A stretch of 39,839 bases of DNA from Chloroflexota bacterium (GTDB lineage Bacteria; Chloroflexota; Anaerolineae; Aggregatilineales; Phototrophicaceae). Location of the stretch: contig WTGJ01000029.1 in NCBI GenBank assembly GCA_011523615.1, positions 12,823-52,661 on the forward strand, written 5' to 3'. Both the position numbers and the translations under genes were made by a program. Below are positions 33,201 through 39,839 of the stretch, piece after piece. The notes under the pieces are model-generated. The model was not told the origin of the DNA. It searched no databases and saw nothing but the letters and a program-made list of their open reading frames with translations. Every line of letters starts with the position of its first letter. The first letter of the stretch is position 1.

Positions 33201-34046
33201 ATGTCGTCGCATAACCGCAATCAAATAAATAGATTAGAAAAAGAGATTGCAAGGCTACAAAAGGATTTTGCTGCAGAGGCTAAAAAAGTATCTGATTTGA
33301 CCAGCAAAGAAAATAGGGCAAATGAGGCTATCAACAGAACAAAATCCCAGTCAACAAAAAATTCTAAATTGAGAGAAATCGAGAGATACCAAAAGGATCA
33401 AGCTGCAAGTAGGAAAAAACAGGCTGATATCTCGGAAAAACTAGCACGAAAATCTGAGGAACTTCGCCGCTATCAAGATCGACAGAACCGCGAAGACGAA
33501 AAAGCTCGTAAAAAAATTGCCGATGAGCAAAGAAGGTTGATGAGAGAACGCGAAATCTATGAGCGAAACCTTAGTTCAGAAATGTATAACAGGAAAATTC
33601 TCAGATCGAACACAGCTAAGGAAAATTTGGTGGTAAAGGAGTACGATTTTTTCATTAGCCATGCAAGTGAGGATAAAGAGGACATAGTTGAGTCACTGGC
33701 AATGCTACTTCGAGATAAGGGAGCTGTAGTTTGGTATGACAACTTCGTATTGGAAATTGGTGATAACTTACGTAGGGAAATTGAGCAAGGACTAATTAAT
33801 TCAAAGTTTGGTATTGTTATTTGTTCAGAATACTTCTTCTCAAAAGATTGGCCGCAGAGAGAATTAGATGCACTGTTTACGCTTGAAAATCCAAATGACA
33901 AAAGCATTCTGCCTATATGGCACAATATTTCAAAGGATAAGGTTGAGACATATAGTCCAATCTTGGCAAATATAATCGCATTGAACACATCAATACTTAG
34001 TGTTGAAGAAATTACAGATAGGTTGATGAAACTACTAAATAACTGA
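33201..34046 (+). CDS. Coiled-coil TIR-domain protein, probable anti-phage effector
   Basis: A 281-residue protein. Residues about 5-135 are a long Lys/Glu/Gln-rich coiled coil; residues 147-281 are a TIR domain beginning EYDFFISHASEDK, with WYDNFVLEIGD and IVICSEYFFSKDWPQRELDAL. E221 sits where the catalytic Glu of NAD-cleaving TIR domains lies (SARM1 pattern W-x-x-x-E). TIR proteins of this kind cut NAD(+) on activation, so it could be an abortive-infection effector. The start at 33201 follows TGAGGA; upstream codons in frame (from 33123) lack a ribosome binding site. The gene is very A+T-rich compared with its neighbours, so it is probably acquired. No sensor partner is adjacent. Confidence 0.87.
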   Translation: MSSHNRNQINRLEKEIARLQKDFAAEAKKVSDLTSKENRANEAINRTKSQSTKNSKLREIERYQKDQAASRKKQADISEKLARKSEELRRYQDRQNREDEKARKKIADEQRRLMREREIYERNLSSEMYNRKILRSNTAKENLVVKEYDFFISHASEDKEDIVESLAMLLRDKGAVVWYDNFVLEIGDNLRREIEQGLINSKFGIVICSEYFFSKDWPQRELDALFTLENPNDKSILPIWHNISKDKVETYSPILANIIALNTSILSVEEITDRLMKLLNN

Positions 34047-34096
34047 ATTTATCAGTGTTCTTAGTGAAATACATCATGTAATTCATGGTAAAACCC

Positions 34097-35431
34097 TCAC
34101 CCCACCACCTCCCCAAACGCCGTCTCCAACACCGCCAACCCCTCATCCAGATCGACATCCGAAATATTCAGCGGCGGTAGGAAGCGCAGGCAATTGCTGA
34201 ACAGCCCCGCGCGGATCACGATCAGGCCGCGCCGCAGCGTTGCGGCACAGAGCTCATTGGTCAGCTCCGGCGCGGGCGTCTTGCTCTCGCGATCTTGCAC
34301 CAGCTCCAGCGCCAGCATCGCCCCCAGGCCGCGCACTTCGCCCACCTTCGCGTAACGTTCCGCCAGGCCCTGCAAGCCCGCGCGCAGGTGTCGGCCCACC
34401 TCTTGCGCCCTGGCGAGAAAAGCTGGCGAGCGGATCTGCCCCACCGCGGCCAGCGCCGCCGCGCAGGCCAATGGATTGCCGCTATACGTGCCGCCCAGTC
34501 CACCCGGGTGCGGCGCATCCACCAACTCCGCCCGCCCGGTGACTGCTGCCAGCGGCATCCCGCCGGCCAGCGATTTCGCCATCACCAGCAAATCCGGCAC
34601 GACGCCATAATGCTCGCAGGCGAACAGCGCGCCCGTCCGCCCGAAACCGCACTGCACTTCGTCCAGCACCAGCAACATGCCGTGCTCATCGCAGAGTTCA
34701 CGCAGGCGCTGTAAAAAACGCGGTGGCGTCGGCAGGAAACCACCTTCACCCTGCACCGGCTCTAACACCACCGCGGCGACCGCGTTCGGGTCGACCTGCG
34801 CGATCAGTGCCTGCTCCAGCTGCGTGATGGCGAACTGGATGTATTCCTCTTCGCTGAGCGCATCGGGACGGCGGAACGGGTTGGGGAAAGGCAGGCGGTA
34901 AATCTCCGGCGCGAAGGGGCCGAAGCCGCGTTTGAAGAGCGCGTATTTGCTCGTCATCGCCATCGTCAGGTTGGTGCGGCCGTGGTAGGCGCCCTCGAAG
35001 ACGATGATGCCCGCCCGGCCGGTGGCGGCCCGCGCGATCTTGACCGCCGCTTCCACTGCTTCTGCGCCGCTGTTCAGCAAAACAGTCTTCTTGGGGAAAT
35101 CGCCGGGCGTAATTTCGTTCAGCTTCTCCGCCAGGGCGACGAAGGGTTCGTAGCTGGCGACGATGGCGCACATGTGAATCAGGGCGTCGGTCTGCGCGTG
35201 GATGGCGGCGACCACACTCGCCTCGTTGTGGCCGACGGCCAGGGTGCCGATGCCACCCGCAAAATCCAGCAGCTGGTTGCCATCCACATCGCTGACGCGC
35301 GCGCCCTGGGCGGAGCGAATGGCCAGCGGCGTCAAGTGAGCGGCCCCACGCGCCGTCGCCGCCGCCCGCCGCGCCACCAGGGCGCGACTCTTTGGGCCGG
35401 GGATTTCGCTGACGATGCGGATCGCGCTCAT
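34097..35431 (-). CDS. gabT: Class III aminotransferase (4-aminobutyrate aminotransferase-like)
   Basis: A 444-residue fold-type-I PLP enzyme of the GABA/ornithine aminotransferase family. LVLDEVQCGFGRTG contains the PLP-binding Asp, and the Schiff-base lysine is K286 (MAKSLAGGMPLAAVTGR). HGRTNLTMAMTSK and GLGGTYSGNPLACAAA are typical. An AAGGGAG precedes the start, inside the preceding gene, which it overlaps by four bases. With the amidase upstream it fits putrescine/GABA breakdown: a GABA-type enzyme would give succinate semialdehyde. Substrate choice (GABA or putrescine) cannot be fixed from sequence. Confidence 0.86.
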   Translation of the reverse strand: MSAIRIVSEIPGPKSRALVARRAAATARGAAHLTPLAIRSAQGARVSDVDGNQLLDFAGGIGTLAVGHNEASVVAAIHAQTDALIHMCAIVASYEPFVALAEKLNEITPGDFPKKTVLLNSGAEAVEAAVKIARAATGRAGIIVFEGAYHGRTNLTMAMTSKYALFKRGFGPFAPEIYRLPFPNPFRRPDALSEEEYIQFAITQLEQALIAQVDPNAVAAVVLEPVQGEGGFLPTPPRFLQRLRELCDEHGMLLVLDEVQCGFGRTGALFACEHYGVVPDLLVMAKSLAGGMPLAAVTGRAELVDAPHPGGLGGTYSGNPLACAAALAAVGQIRSPAFLARAQEVGRHLRAGLQGLAERYAKVGEVRGLGAMLALELVQDRESKTPAPELTNELCAATLRRGLIVIRAGLFSNCLRFLPPLNISDVDLDEGLAVLETAFGEVVG

Positions 35432-36330
35432 GCGCCAGCTCCCTTGGGCGCCTCACTCAGCCATTCCGGCGCATCGGCTGCGGCGTTTTCAGCCAACAAA
35501 GCGCCGTAGACTTCCGGCCGTCGCTGGTGCAGCAGCGGGAAGAGCGTCCGGTATTCGGTGAGCGTGTCGGGCTGCAACTGGGCGATGATCACCGCATCTT
35601 CGTCCCGTGGTGCTTCAGCGAGCAACTGCCCGCGCGGGTCGCAGATGAAACTCGAGCCGTAAAAGGTCACTCGTTCTTGACCCCAGCGGTTGCAGGCGGC
35701 GATGAAGATGCCATTGGCGACGGCGTGCCCGCGCATCACCAGTTGCCAGGCATCGCGCGAGTCAAATTGCGGCGCATTCGGTTCCGAACCGATGGCGGTG
35801 GGGTAGACGATCAGCTCCGCACCGCGCAAGGCGTAGATCCGCGCCAATTCGGGGAACCATTGGTCGTAGCAAGTGGGGGCCGCCAGCCGCAGCGCGCCGA
35901 TATCGTGCACCGGGAAAGCGCGCGCGCCGCCGAAGAAATCGCTCTCGTGGTAGCCTTCGCCCGCGGGGATATGCACTTTGCGCGTGAAATGGCTGAGCCA
36001 GCCCTCCGGGTTGTAGAGCACCGCCGTGTCCCAGTGGCTGTTGCTGCCCGCGCCGCGCTCGAAGATGCTGCCCAGGATATGGACGCGATACTCGCTGGAC
36101 CACCGGGCGAAGGCGCGACCGCTCGGGCCGCCACTGAGCGCTTCTGCCCATTGGTAGCCGCTCTCGTCGCGCGTGGCGGGGAAATAGGGCGAGAGCGTGA
36201 ATTCGGGCAGGCAGATCAGCTCCGCGCCGGCCGCGGCCGCCTCGGCCACCAGGGCAGCATAAGCTGCCTGCGTGCGGTCTCGATCCCCGCGCCAGCGGCC
36301 CTGGCAGAGCGCGATCGTCAATTCTTGCAT
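35428..36330 (-). CDS. Nitrilase-superfamily amidase, N-carbamoylputrescine amidase-like
   Basis: A 300-residue enzyme with the nitrilase catalytic triad E43 (CLPEFTL), K118 (FTRKVHIP) and C154 (PTCYDQWFPE). The CxDQWFPE context and the IPAGEGYHESDFF segment are typical of AguB-like amidases, which convert N-carbamoylputrescine to putrescine; MQELTIALCQ starts the family. The start at 36330 follows AGGTGA. It forms a two-gene operon with the aminotransferase and faces the helicase gene across 78 bases. The agmatine deiminase (AguA) partner is not in the window. Confidence 0.85.
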   Translation of the reverse strand: MQELTIALCQGRWRGDRDRTQAAYAALVAEAAAAGAELICLPEFTLSPYFPATRDESGYQWAEALSGGPSGRAFARWSSEYRVHILGSIFERGAGSNSHWDTAVLYNPEGWLSHFTRKVHIPAGEGYHESDFFGGARAFPVHDIGALRLAAPTCYDQWFPELARIYALRGAELIVYPTAIGSEPNAPQFDSRDAWQLVMRGHAVANGIFIAACNRWGQERVTFYGSSFICDPRGQLLAEAPRDEDAVIIAQLQPDTLTEYRTLFPLLHQRRPEVYGALLAENAAADAPEWLSEAPKGAGA

Positions 36331-36382
36331 GAACTCACCTCTCCCCGCGTCACCAGCAGCATAGCGAAAGGGGGCGGTGGTG

Positions 36383-36388
36383 TACAAT
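36383..36388 (+). promoter_or_regulatory. Candidate -10 box of the helicase gene
   Basis: TACAAT lies 20 bases before the chosen ATG (36409), in the 78-base divergent gap with the amidase gene. No good -35 is seen at 17 bases upstream, so this is a weak call. Confidence 0.35.
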
Positions 36389-36408
36389 CGGCGTTGGCAA
36401 GAGGGCGG

Positions 36409-39400
36409 ATGCAGCACATGGAAAGCGGCGAGCCAGAGCAAGCCAGAGCATTGCAGGTCGGGCAGCGCGTGCACCTACGGCACGACCGGCAACGGCGGGG
36501 CGTGGTAAGGGCGTGGGCTCCCCGAGCGCAAGGTGGATTTCGTTATCAGGTGGCCCTGGCAACGGACGATGCTGTGGGAGATGTATCCCCCTGGTATATC
36601 GAAGAGGATCTGGAGCCGTTAGCCTCAGAAGCGCCGTGTTGGTTGAGCCGCGACGAATTCTTGCGTGAGCTGCTGTTGATCAAGTTGCGTCACCCGTTGA
36701 CGGATACGTTGTATGAATACCGAGCATCACGTACGGACTTTCTACCATATCAGTACATTCCAGCTCTAAAGTTTCTTGAAAATCCTGATAGACGAATTTT
36801 GATAGCGGATGAGGTAGGGTTAGGGAAAACAATTGAAGCATGCATTATATATCGAGAGTTGGAGGCACGTTACTCACTCAATGGGGTATTGGTTGTTTGT
36901 CCATCAGCGCTTAGAAGGAAATGGCAGGATGAATTGAGCCATCGTTATGACGAGCATTTTGATGTGCTGGATAGCAAAGATCTGAGAGGTTTGTTAGAGG
37001 AACACCGCAATCCGTTTGGTAGAAAGAGGTTTCGCTCAATTATCAGTTATGCGACTCTACGCAGACAAGAGCATATAAAATTGATTAGAGATACAGAATT
37101 TAGGGCCGATATGATTATATTTGACGAAGCGCACCACATGCGCAATAAGAAAACAAATACTTACAAAGTTGCCTGGGAACTACTGAAAAATAGTAGCGTA
37201 GCTGAGAAAACTGCTACGGTTTTACTGAGTGCAACGCCATTGCAGACGAATAACGAAAACCTTTTCAACTTGGTAAATTTGCTAATGGATGAGGAATATA
37301 AGTCCTTGGATGAATTTAAATATGTGATAGAGCCGAACCAACTTATAAATAACGCGCTTCGGCAGATACGAGAAGACAATTTTTTGGAAGCGCGTAGGCA
37401 ATTGGAAAAAGCGAATCAGAATCCGTACTTCGCACAAGTGCAGGACCATAACGGGAATCAATTTATATCTTTATTCGAGAAACTTAGAGATCTAGATAAG
37501 CAAACTCCACCTGATAGACGAAAAGCCATTCAGTTACAACGAGATGTCCAAGAACTCAATACGCTTTCAGACATTTTCTCGCGAACAAGAAAACGCGATG
37601 TGGAGGAGATTGCCGAGCGTGAAGCAGAATCAATAGTTGTGGAGCCAACGGATAGGGAAAGGGAATTTTACAATTCTATATTGAGCGACGCGAGAGAAGA
37701 ATTTCGTAGGCGAGGTATTAAGGCCATTGCATTTGCCGCAGTAACGCGTGAGAGAATGGCGGCCAGCTGTTTGCCAGTAATGCGCGAGCATTGCCTAAGA
37801 AAATTGAGCGGTGAGCTACTGGCGGAGGACTCCATCTATGATGTCTTTTCTGATGATTCGCAAAACTCAGGAAGGCGTGAAGATTCATTAGAAGCGAATA
37901 CGGCTTTAGAAAGGAGGTATTCATGTCAAACTCGCCAATTGGCGCGACAATTGGGAGAACTTGATAGCAAATTGGGTCGTCTATTGGAAGTCATTACTCA
38001 TGAACTGGATAGAGAATTATCACGCAATACTGAACCCGCCAAGATTCTGCTATTTGCTACATATCGCGGCACGTTAGAATACCTTCATAAAATGCTAAAG
38101 CCCCTGTTTGAGGAACGGCGCCTGCATTATGACGTGATTCACGGCGGGATTGGAATTGCCGAACGTCATCAAATCATCGAGAATTTTCGTGAAGATCGCA
38201 ATTTTCGCCTTTTGCTCTCTTCGAACGTCGGTGGCGAGGGCCTGGATTTCCAATTCTCTGAAGTGCTCATCAACTACGACATGCCCTGGAACCCTATGAC
38301 CGTAGAGCAGCGCATTGGCCGCCTCGACCGAATCGGTCAGGAGCGAGATAAGATACGTATCTTCAATTTCTATATGGATAAATCCATTGACACGCGCATC
38401 CTCAAGCGTTTGCACGAACGAATCAAACTATTTCACCAATCTATTGGAGACCTCGAAGAAATCCTTGGCGAAGTTGTGAGTGAGTTGTCGAGGGAAATGT
38501 TTACGAGAGATTTGAGGCCAGATCAGCAACGCTCGCGGGCCATACATGCGGCGGACCGAATTCTACGTGAAGAAATCGACCGCGAGAAACTTGAGAAAAA
38601 GGCCGATCAGCTCCTTGGCAACCAGGAAGTGATAAATGCTCGTATGGCAGAGCAAAAAGCAGGTGGTCGTATTATTCATGCAGAAGAGGTGCGTGCGTCT
38701 GTGCAAGCCTATCTGGCACAAGAATTTCCTAGTGTCAGGATGGAGGCGGTTGCTGACACGACGCAATGGCAATTGAACGGTAGCCCGGATCTGGTTGACC
38801 ATATAAGCGGATACCGAGATTTATGTTTGAAACGTCGTGAAGTTGTGCCTCCAGTGTCAAAGGGATTCTTGGAAGGACTCACTGACCGTCGTCGTGTAAG
38901 ACGTATCACTTTTCACAGTGAGGAGGCGCAGAAAGAGAGCAAACAAAGCCTGGAATTCATTTCTCACCATCATGCTCTGGCGCAGTTGGCACGTGATTTT
39001 TGGCATGAACAATATGATGGCTCCATACCTGCTCTTGGTGGTATGGTAATGAAGACAGACGATAACCTGAGCAGCGATAATTACTACTTTTTATTCGTGA
39101 TAGAGGAAACCGGACTACGTGAGCGGCGCATTCTGATACCAGTACTCATCGGCGATGATGGTATGAATCGTAAGGAGGAAGCGGAACTTGTTCTGGGAAA
39201 GTTACACGAACTTCCCAAAGATACACCCCTGCCAGCAAATCTGAGAAACTGGGAAAAAGCGAGAGAATCTGTCTACGAAATTATGGATTTCAGGCGTGAT
39301 CAACGTGAAAAGGAAATACGTGAACGGAATACGCGCGAGAATATTTTGGAAAGAAACAAATTAATGCGCCGTCGTGATCGGGAAATTGCACGTTACAAAG

Positions 39401-39732
39401 ACTTACTTGCCCAGGTAGCTGATCCAGGTATCAGGCGTATATACGAAGTTGGCATTCGCAAAGCTAAGCAAAAATATGAAAACGAGACAGCTGAGCTGAA
39501 TAAAAGAAACACCGTCTCCGTTTCCTACGAACTCGTCGCCACGGGCCGGGTGCGTCTCGTTCCGTTGGGTGCTCCTTCGTCAATGGCGGAAGATGCTTGG
39601 GAAGGCACATTGGTTGGAGAAACTGAAGGAACGTCGAAAACTGCTCAAGCCAAAACCAAAGCCCCGCCCCTGAGCAAGAGCCGGCGCCGCAAGATGCGCC
39701 GGGCACGAAAACGCAAACGCCGGCAGGGCTAG
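36409..39732 (+). CDS. SNF2/RapA-like DEAH-box helicase
   Basis: A 1107-residue superfamily 2 ATPase. The N-terminal 75 residues may form a small beta-barrel (VGQRVHLRHDRQRRGVVRA). Walker A is ADEVGLGKT (K140), motif II is DEAH (239-242) and motif III is SAT (274-276). A long middle region precedes the C-terminal helicase domain, with VGGEGLDF and QRIGRLDRIGQ (634-644). After that come coiled-coil-like helices and a very basic tail (residues about 1089-1107). No nuclease motif is seen. The first about 90 codons are GC-rich while most of the rest is A+T-rich, so the gene may be a recombinant. ATG at 36409 follows GAGGG; 36418 is an alternative. It resembles RapA and the DrmD-like helicases of DISARM defence systems, but no other DISARM gene is visible. 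Confidence 0.85.
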   Translation: MQHMESGEPEQARALQVGQRVHLRHDRQRRGVVRAWAPRAQGGFRYQVALATDDAVGDVSPWYIEEDLEPLASEAPCWLSRDEFLRELLLIKLRHPLTDTLYEYRASRTDFLPYQYIPALKFLENPDRRILIADEVGLGKTIEACIIYRELEARYSLNGVLVVCPSALRRKWQDELSHRYDEHFDVLDSKDLRGLLEEHRNPFGRKRFRSIISYATLRRQEHIKLIRDTEFRADMIIFDEAHHMRNKKTNTYKVAWELLKNSSVAEKTATVLLSATPLQTNNENLFNLVNLLMDEEYKSLDEFKYVIEPNQLINNALRQIREDNFLEARRQLEKANQNPYFAQVQDHNGNQFISLFEKLRDLDKQTPPDRRKAIQLQRDVQELNTLSDIFSRTRKRDVEEIAEREAESIVVEPTDREREFYNSILSDAREEFRRRGIKAIAFAAVTRERMAASCLPVMREHCLRKLSGELLAEDSIYDVFSDDSQNSGRREDSLEANTALERRYSCQTRQLARQLGELDSKLGRLLEVITHELDRELSRNTEPAKILLFATYRGTLEYLHKMLKPLFEERRLHYDVIHGGIGIAERHQIIENFREDRNFRLLLSSNVGGEGLDFQFSEVLINYDMPWNPMTVEQRIGRLDRIGQERDKIRIFNFYMDKSIDTRILKRLHERIKLFHQSIGDLEEILGEVVSELSREMFTRDLRPDQQRSRAIHAADRILREEIDREKLEKKADQLLGNQEVINARMAEQKAGGRIIHAEEVRASVQAYLAQEFPSVRMEAVADTTQWQLNGSPDLVDHISGYRDLCLKRREVVPPVSKGFLEGLTDRRRVRRITFHSEEAQKESKQSLEFISHHHALAQLARDFWHEQYDGSIPALGGMVMKTDDNLSSDNYYFLFVIEETGLRERRILIPVLIGDDGMNRKEEAELVLGKLHELPKDTPLPANLRNWEKARESVYEIMDFRRDQREKEIRERNTRENILERNKLMRRRDREIARYKDLLAQVADPGIRRIYEVGIRKAKQKYENETAELNKRNTVSVSYELVATGRVRLVPLGAPSSMAEDAWEGTLVGETEGTSKTAQAKTKAPPLSKSRRRKMRRARKRKRRQG

Positions 39733-39839
39733 GGCACAGCAGCTGAACCATCCGCCCAAAACAGCGCCAATTGGAGCAGGGTGATCGTGTGCTCCAGGGT
39801 ATGCGCCAGGCATTCCGCCGCCATCATGGGCAAGTCCTG
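39729..39839 (-). CDS. C-terminal end of an unidentified gene (partial)
   Basis: On the minus strand an open frame enters from the right edge and ends in TAG at 39731-39729, four bases inside the helicase 3' end; the same four-base convergent overlap occurs at 13683-13686. The visible 36 residues include MMAAECLAHTLEHTITLLQLALF, a helical amphipathic stretch with His residues. The start and nearly all of the gene lie outside the window, so no function can be given. Confidence 0.4.
   Translation of the reverse strand, partial: QDLPMMAAECLAHTLEHTITLLQLALFWADGSAAVP

Noticed and set aside
35527-36408. 294-codon N-terminal extension of the helicase frame
   Set aside because: It lies wholly antisense to the amidase and aminotransferase region, has no family similarity, and a ribosome binding site and start exist at 36409.
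36409-39732. Complete DISARM defence system
   Set aside because: Only a DrmD-like SNF2 helicase is seen; no DrmA, DrmB, DrmC or methyltransferase gene is in the window.

Overview
The window is mostly GC-rich, densely packed bacterial DNA with long operons, frequent 4-bp start/stop overlaps and few regulatory gaps. The gene set suggests an Anaerolineae-like member of Chloroflexota or a similar GC-rich environmental bacterium. It includes oligopeptide-type and sugar ABC importers, xylose-isomerase-like epimerases, a membrane-anchored sulfite-oxidase-like protein, and a polytopic membrane protein with a large extracytoplasmic domain. The taxonomic call is inference only; no rRNA or marker gene is present. 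Three shorter stretches (about 240-1700, 33120-34090 and 36700-39500) are visibly richer in A+T and carry defence- or mobility-type genes, so they look acquired.

Layout. (1) 1-230: a 45-bp tandem repeat followed by a tRNA-Lys(CTT) gene. (2) 264-1682, minus: a DGQHR-domain protein and a small coiled-coil protein. (3) 1813-11456, plus: epimerase, substrate-binding protein (SBP), a 3' scrap of a lost epimerase copy, a second epimerase and SBP, then two permeases and two ATPases of a Dpp/Opp-type importer. (4) 11512-13686, plus: one ORF joining a complete ureohydrolase (agmatinase/arginase fold) to a complete fold-type-I PLP aminotransferase. (5) 19778-13683, minus: a six-gene operon of PfkB-type kinase, SIS protein, YjbQ-like protein, nucleoside phosphorylase, ribokinase and membrane protein. 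(6) 19889-30295, plus: two nucleoside hydrolases, a three-component sugar ABC importer without its ATPase, two three-domain ADP-ribosylglycohydrolase-family proteins, and a SpoU-type RNA methyltransferase. (7) 30426-33104, plus: a membrane molybdopterin oxidoreductase and an HhH-GPD DNA glycosylase. (8) 33201-34046: an A+T-rich coiled-coil/TIR protein. (9) 36330-34097, minus: an N-carbamoylputrescine-amidase-like nitrilase and a GABA-type aminotransferase. (10) 36409-39732, plus: a RapA/SNF2-like helicase. (11) The end of an unidentified minus-strand gene.

How they may work together. Blocks 5 and 6 diverge from one 110-bp region. Together they contain glycoside/nucleoside cleavage enzymes (two nucleoside hydrolases, a phosphorylase, two ADP-ribosylglycohydrolase-fold enzymes), two sugar kinases and an importer. 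The simplest reading is a scavenging pathway for ribosylated compounds or another N-/O-glycoside, ending in ribose 5-phosphate. Block 3 looks like a separate uptake-and-isomerise module that has been amplified in tandem. Block 4 and the 34-36 kb pair both contain enzyme types of agmatine/putrescine/GABA metabolism.
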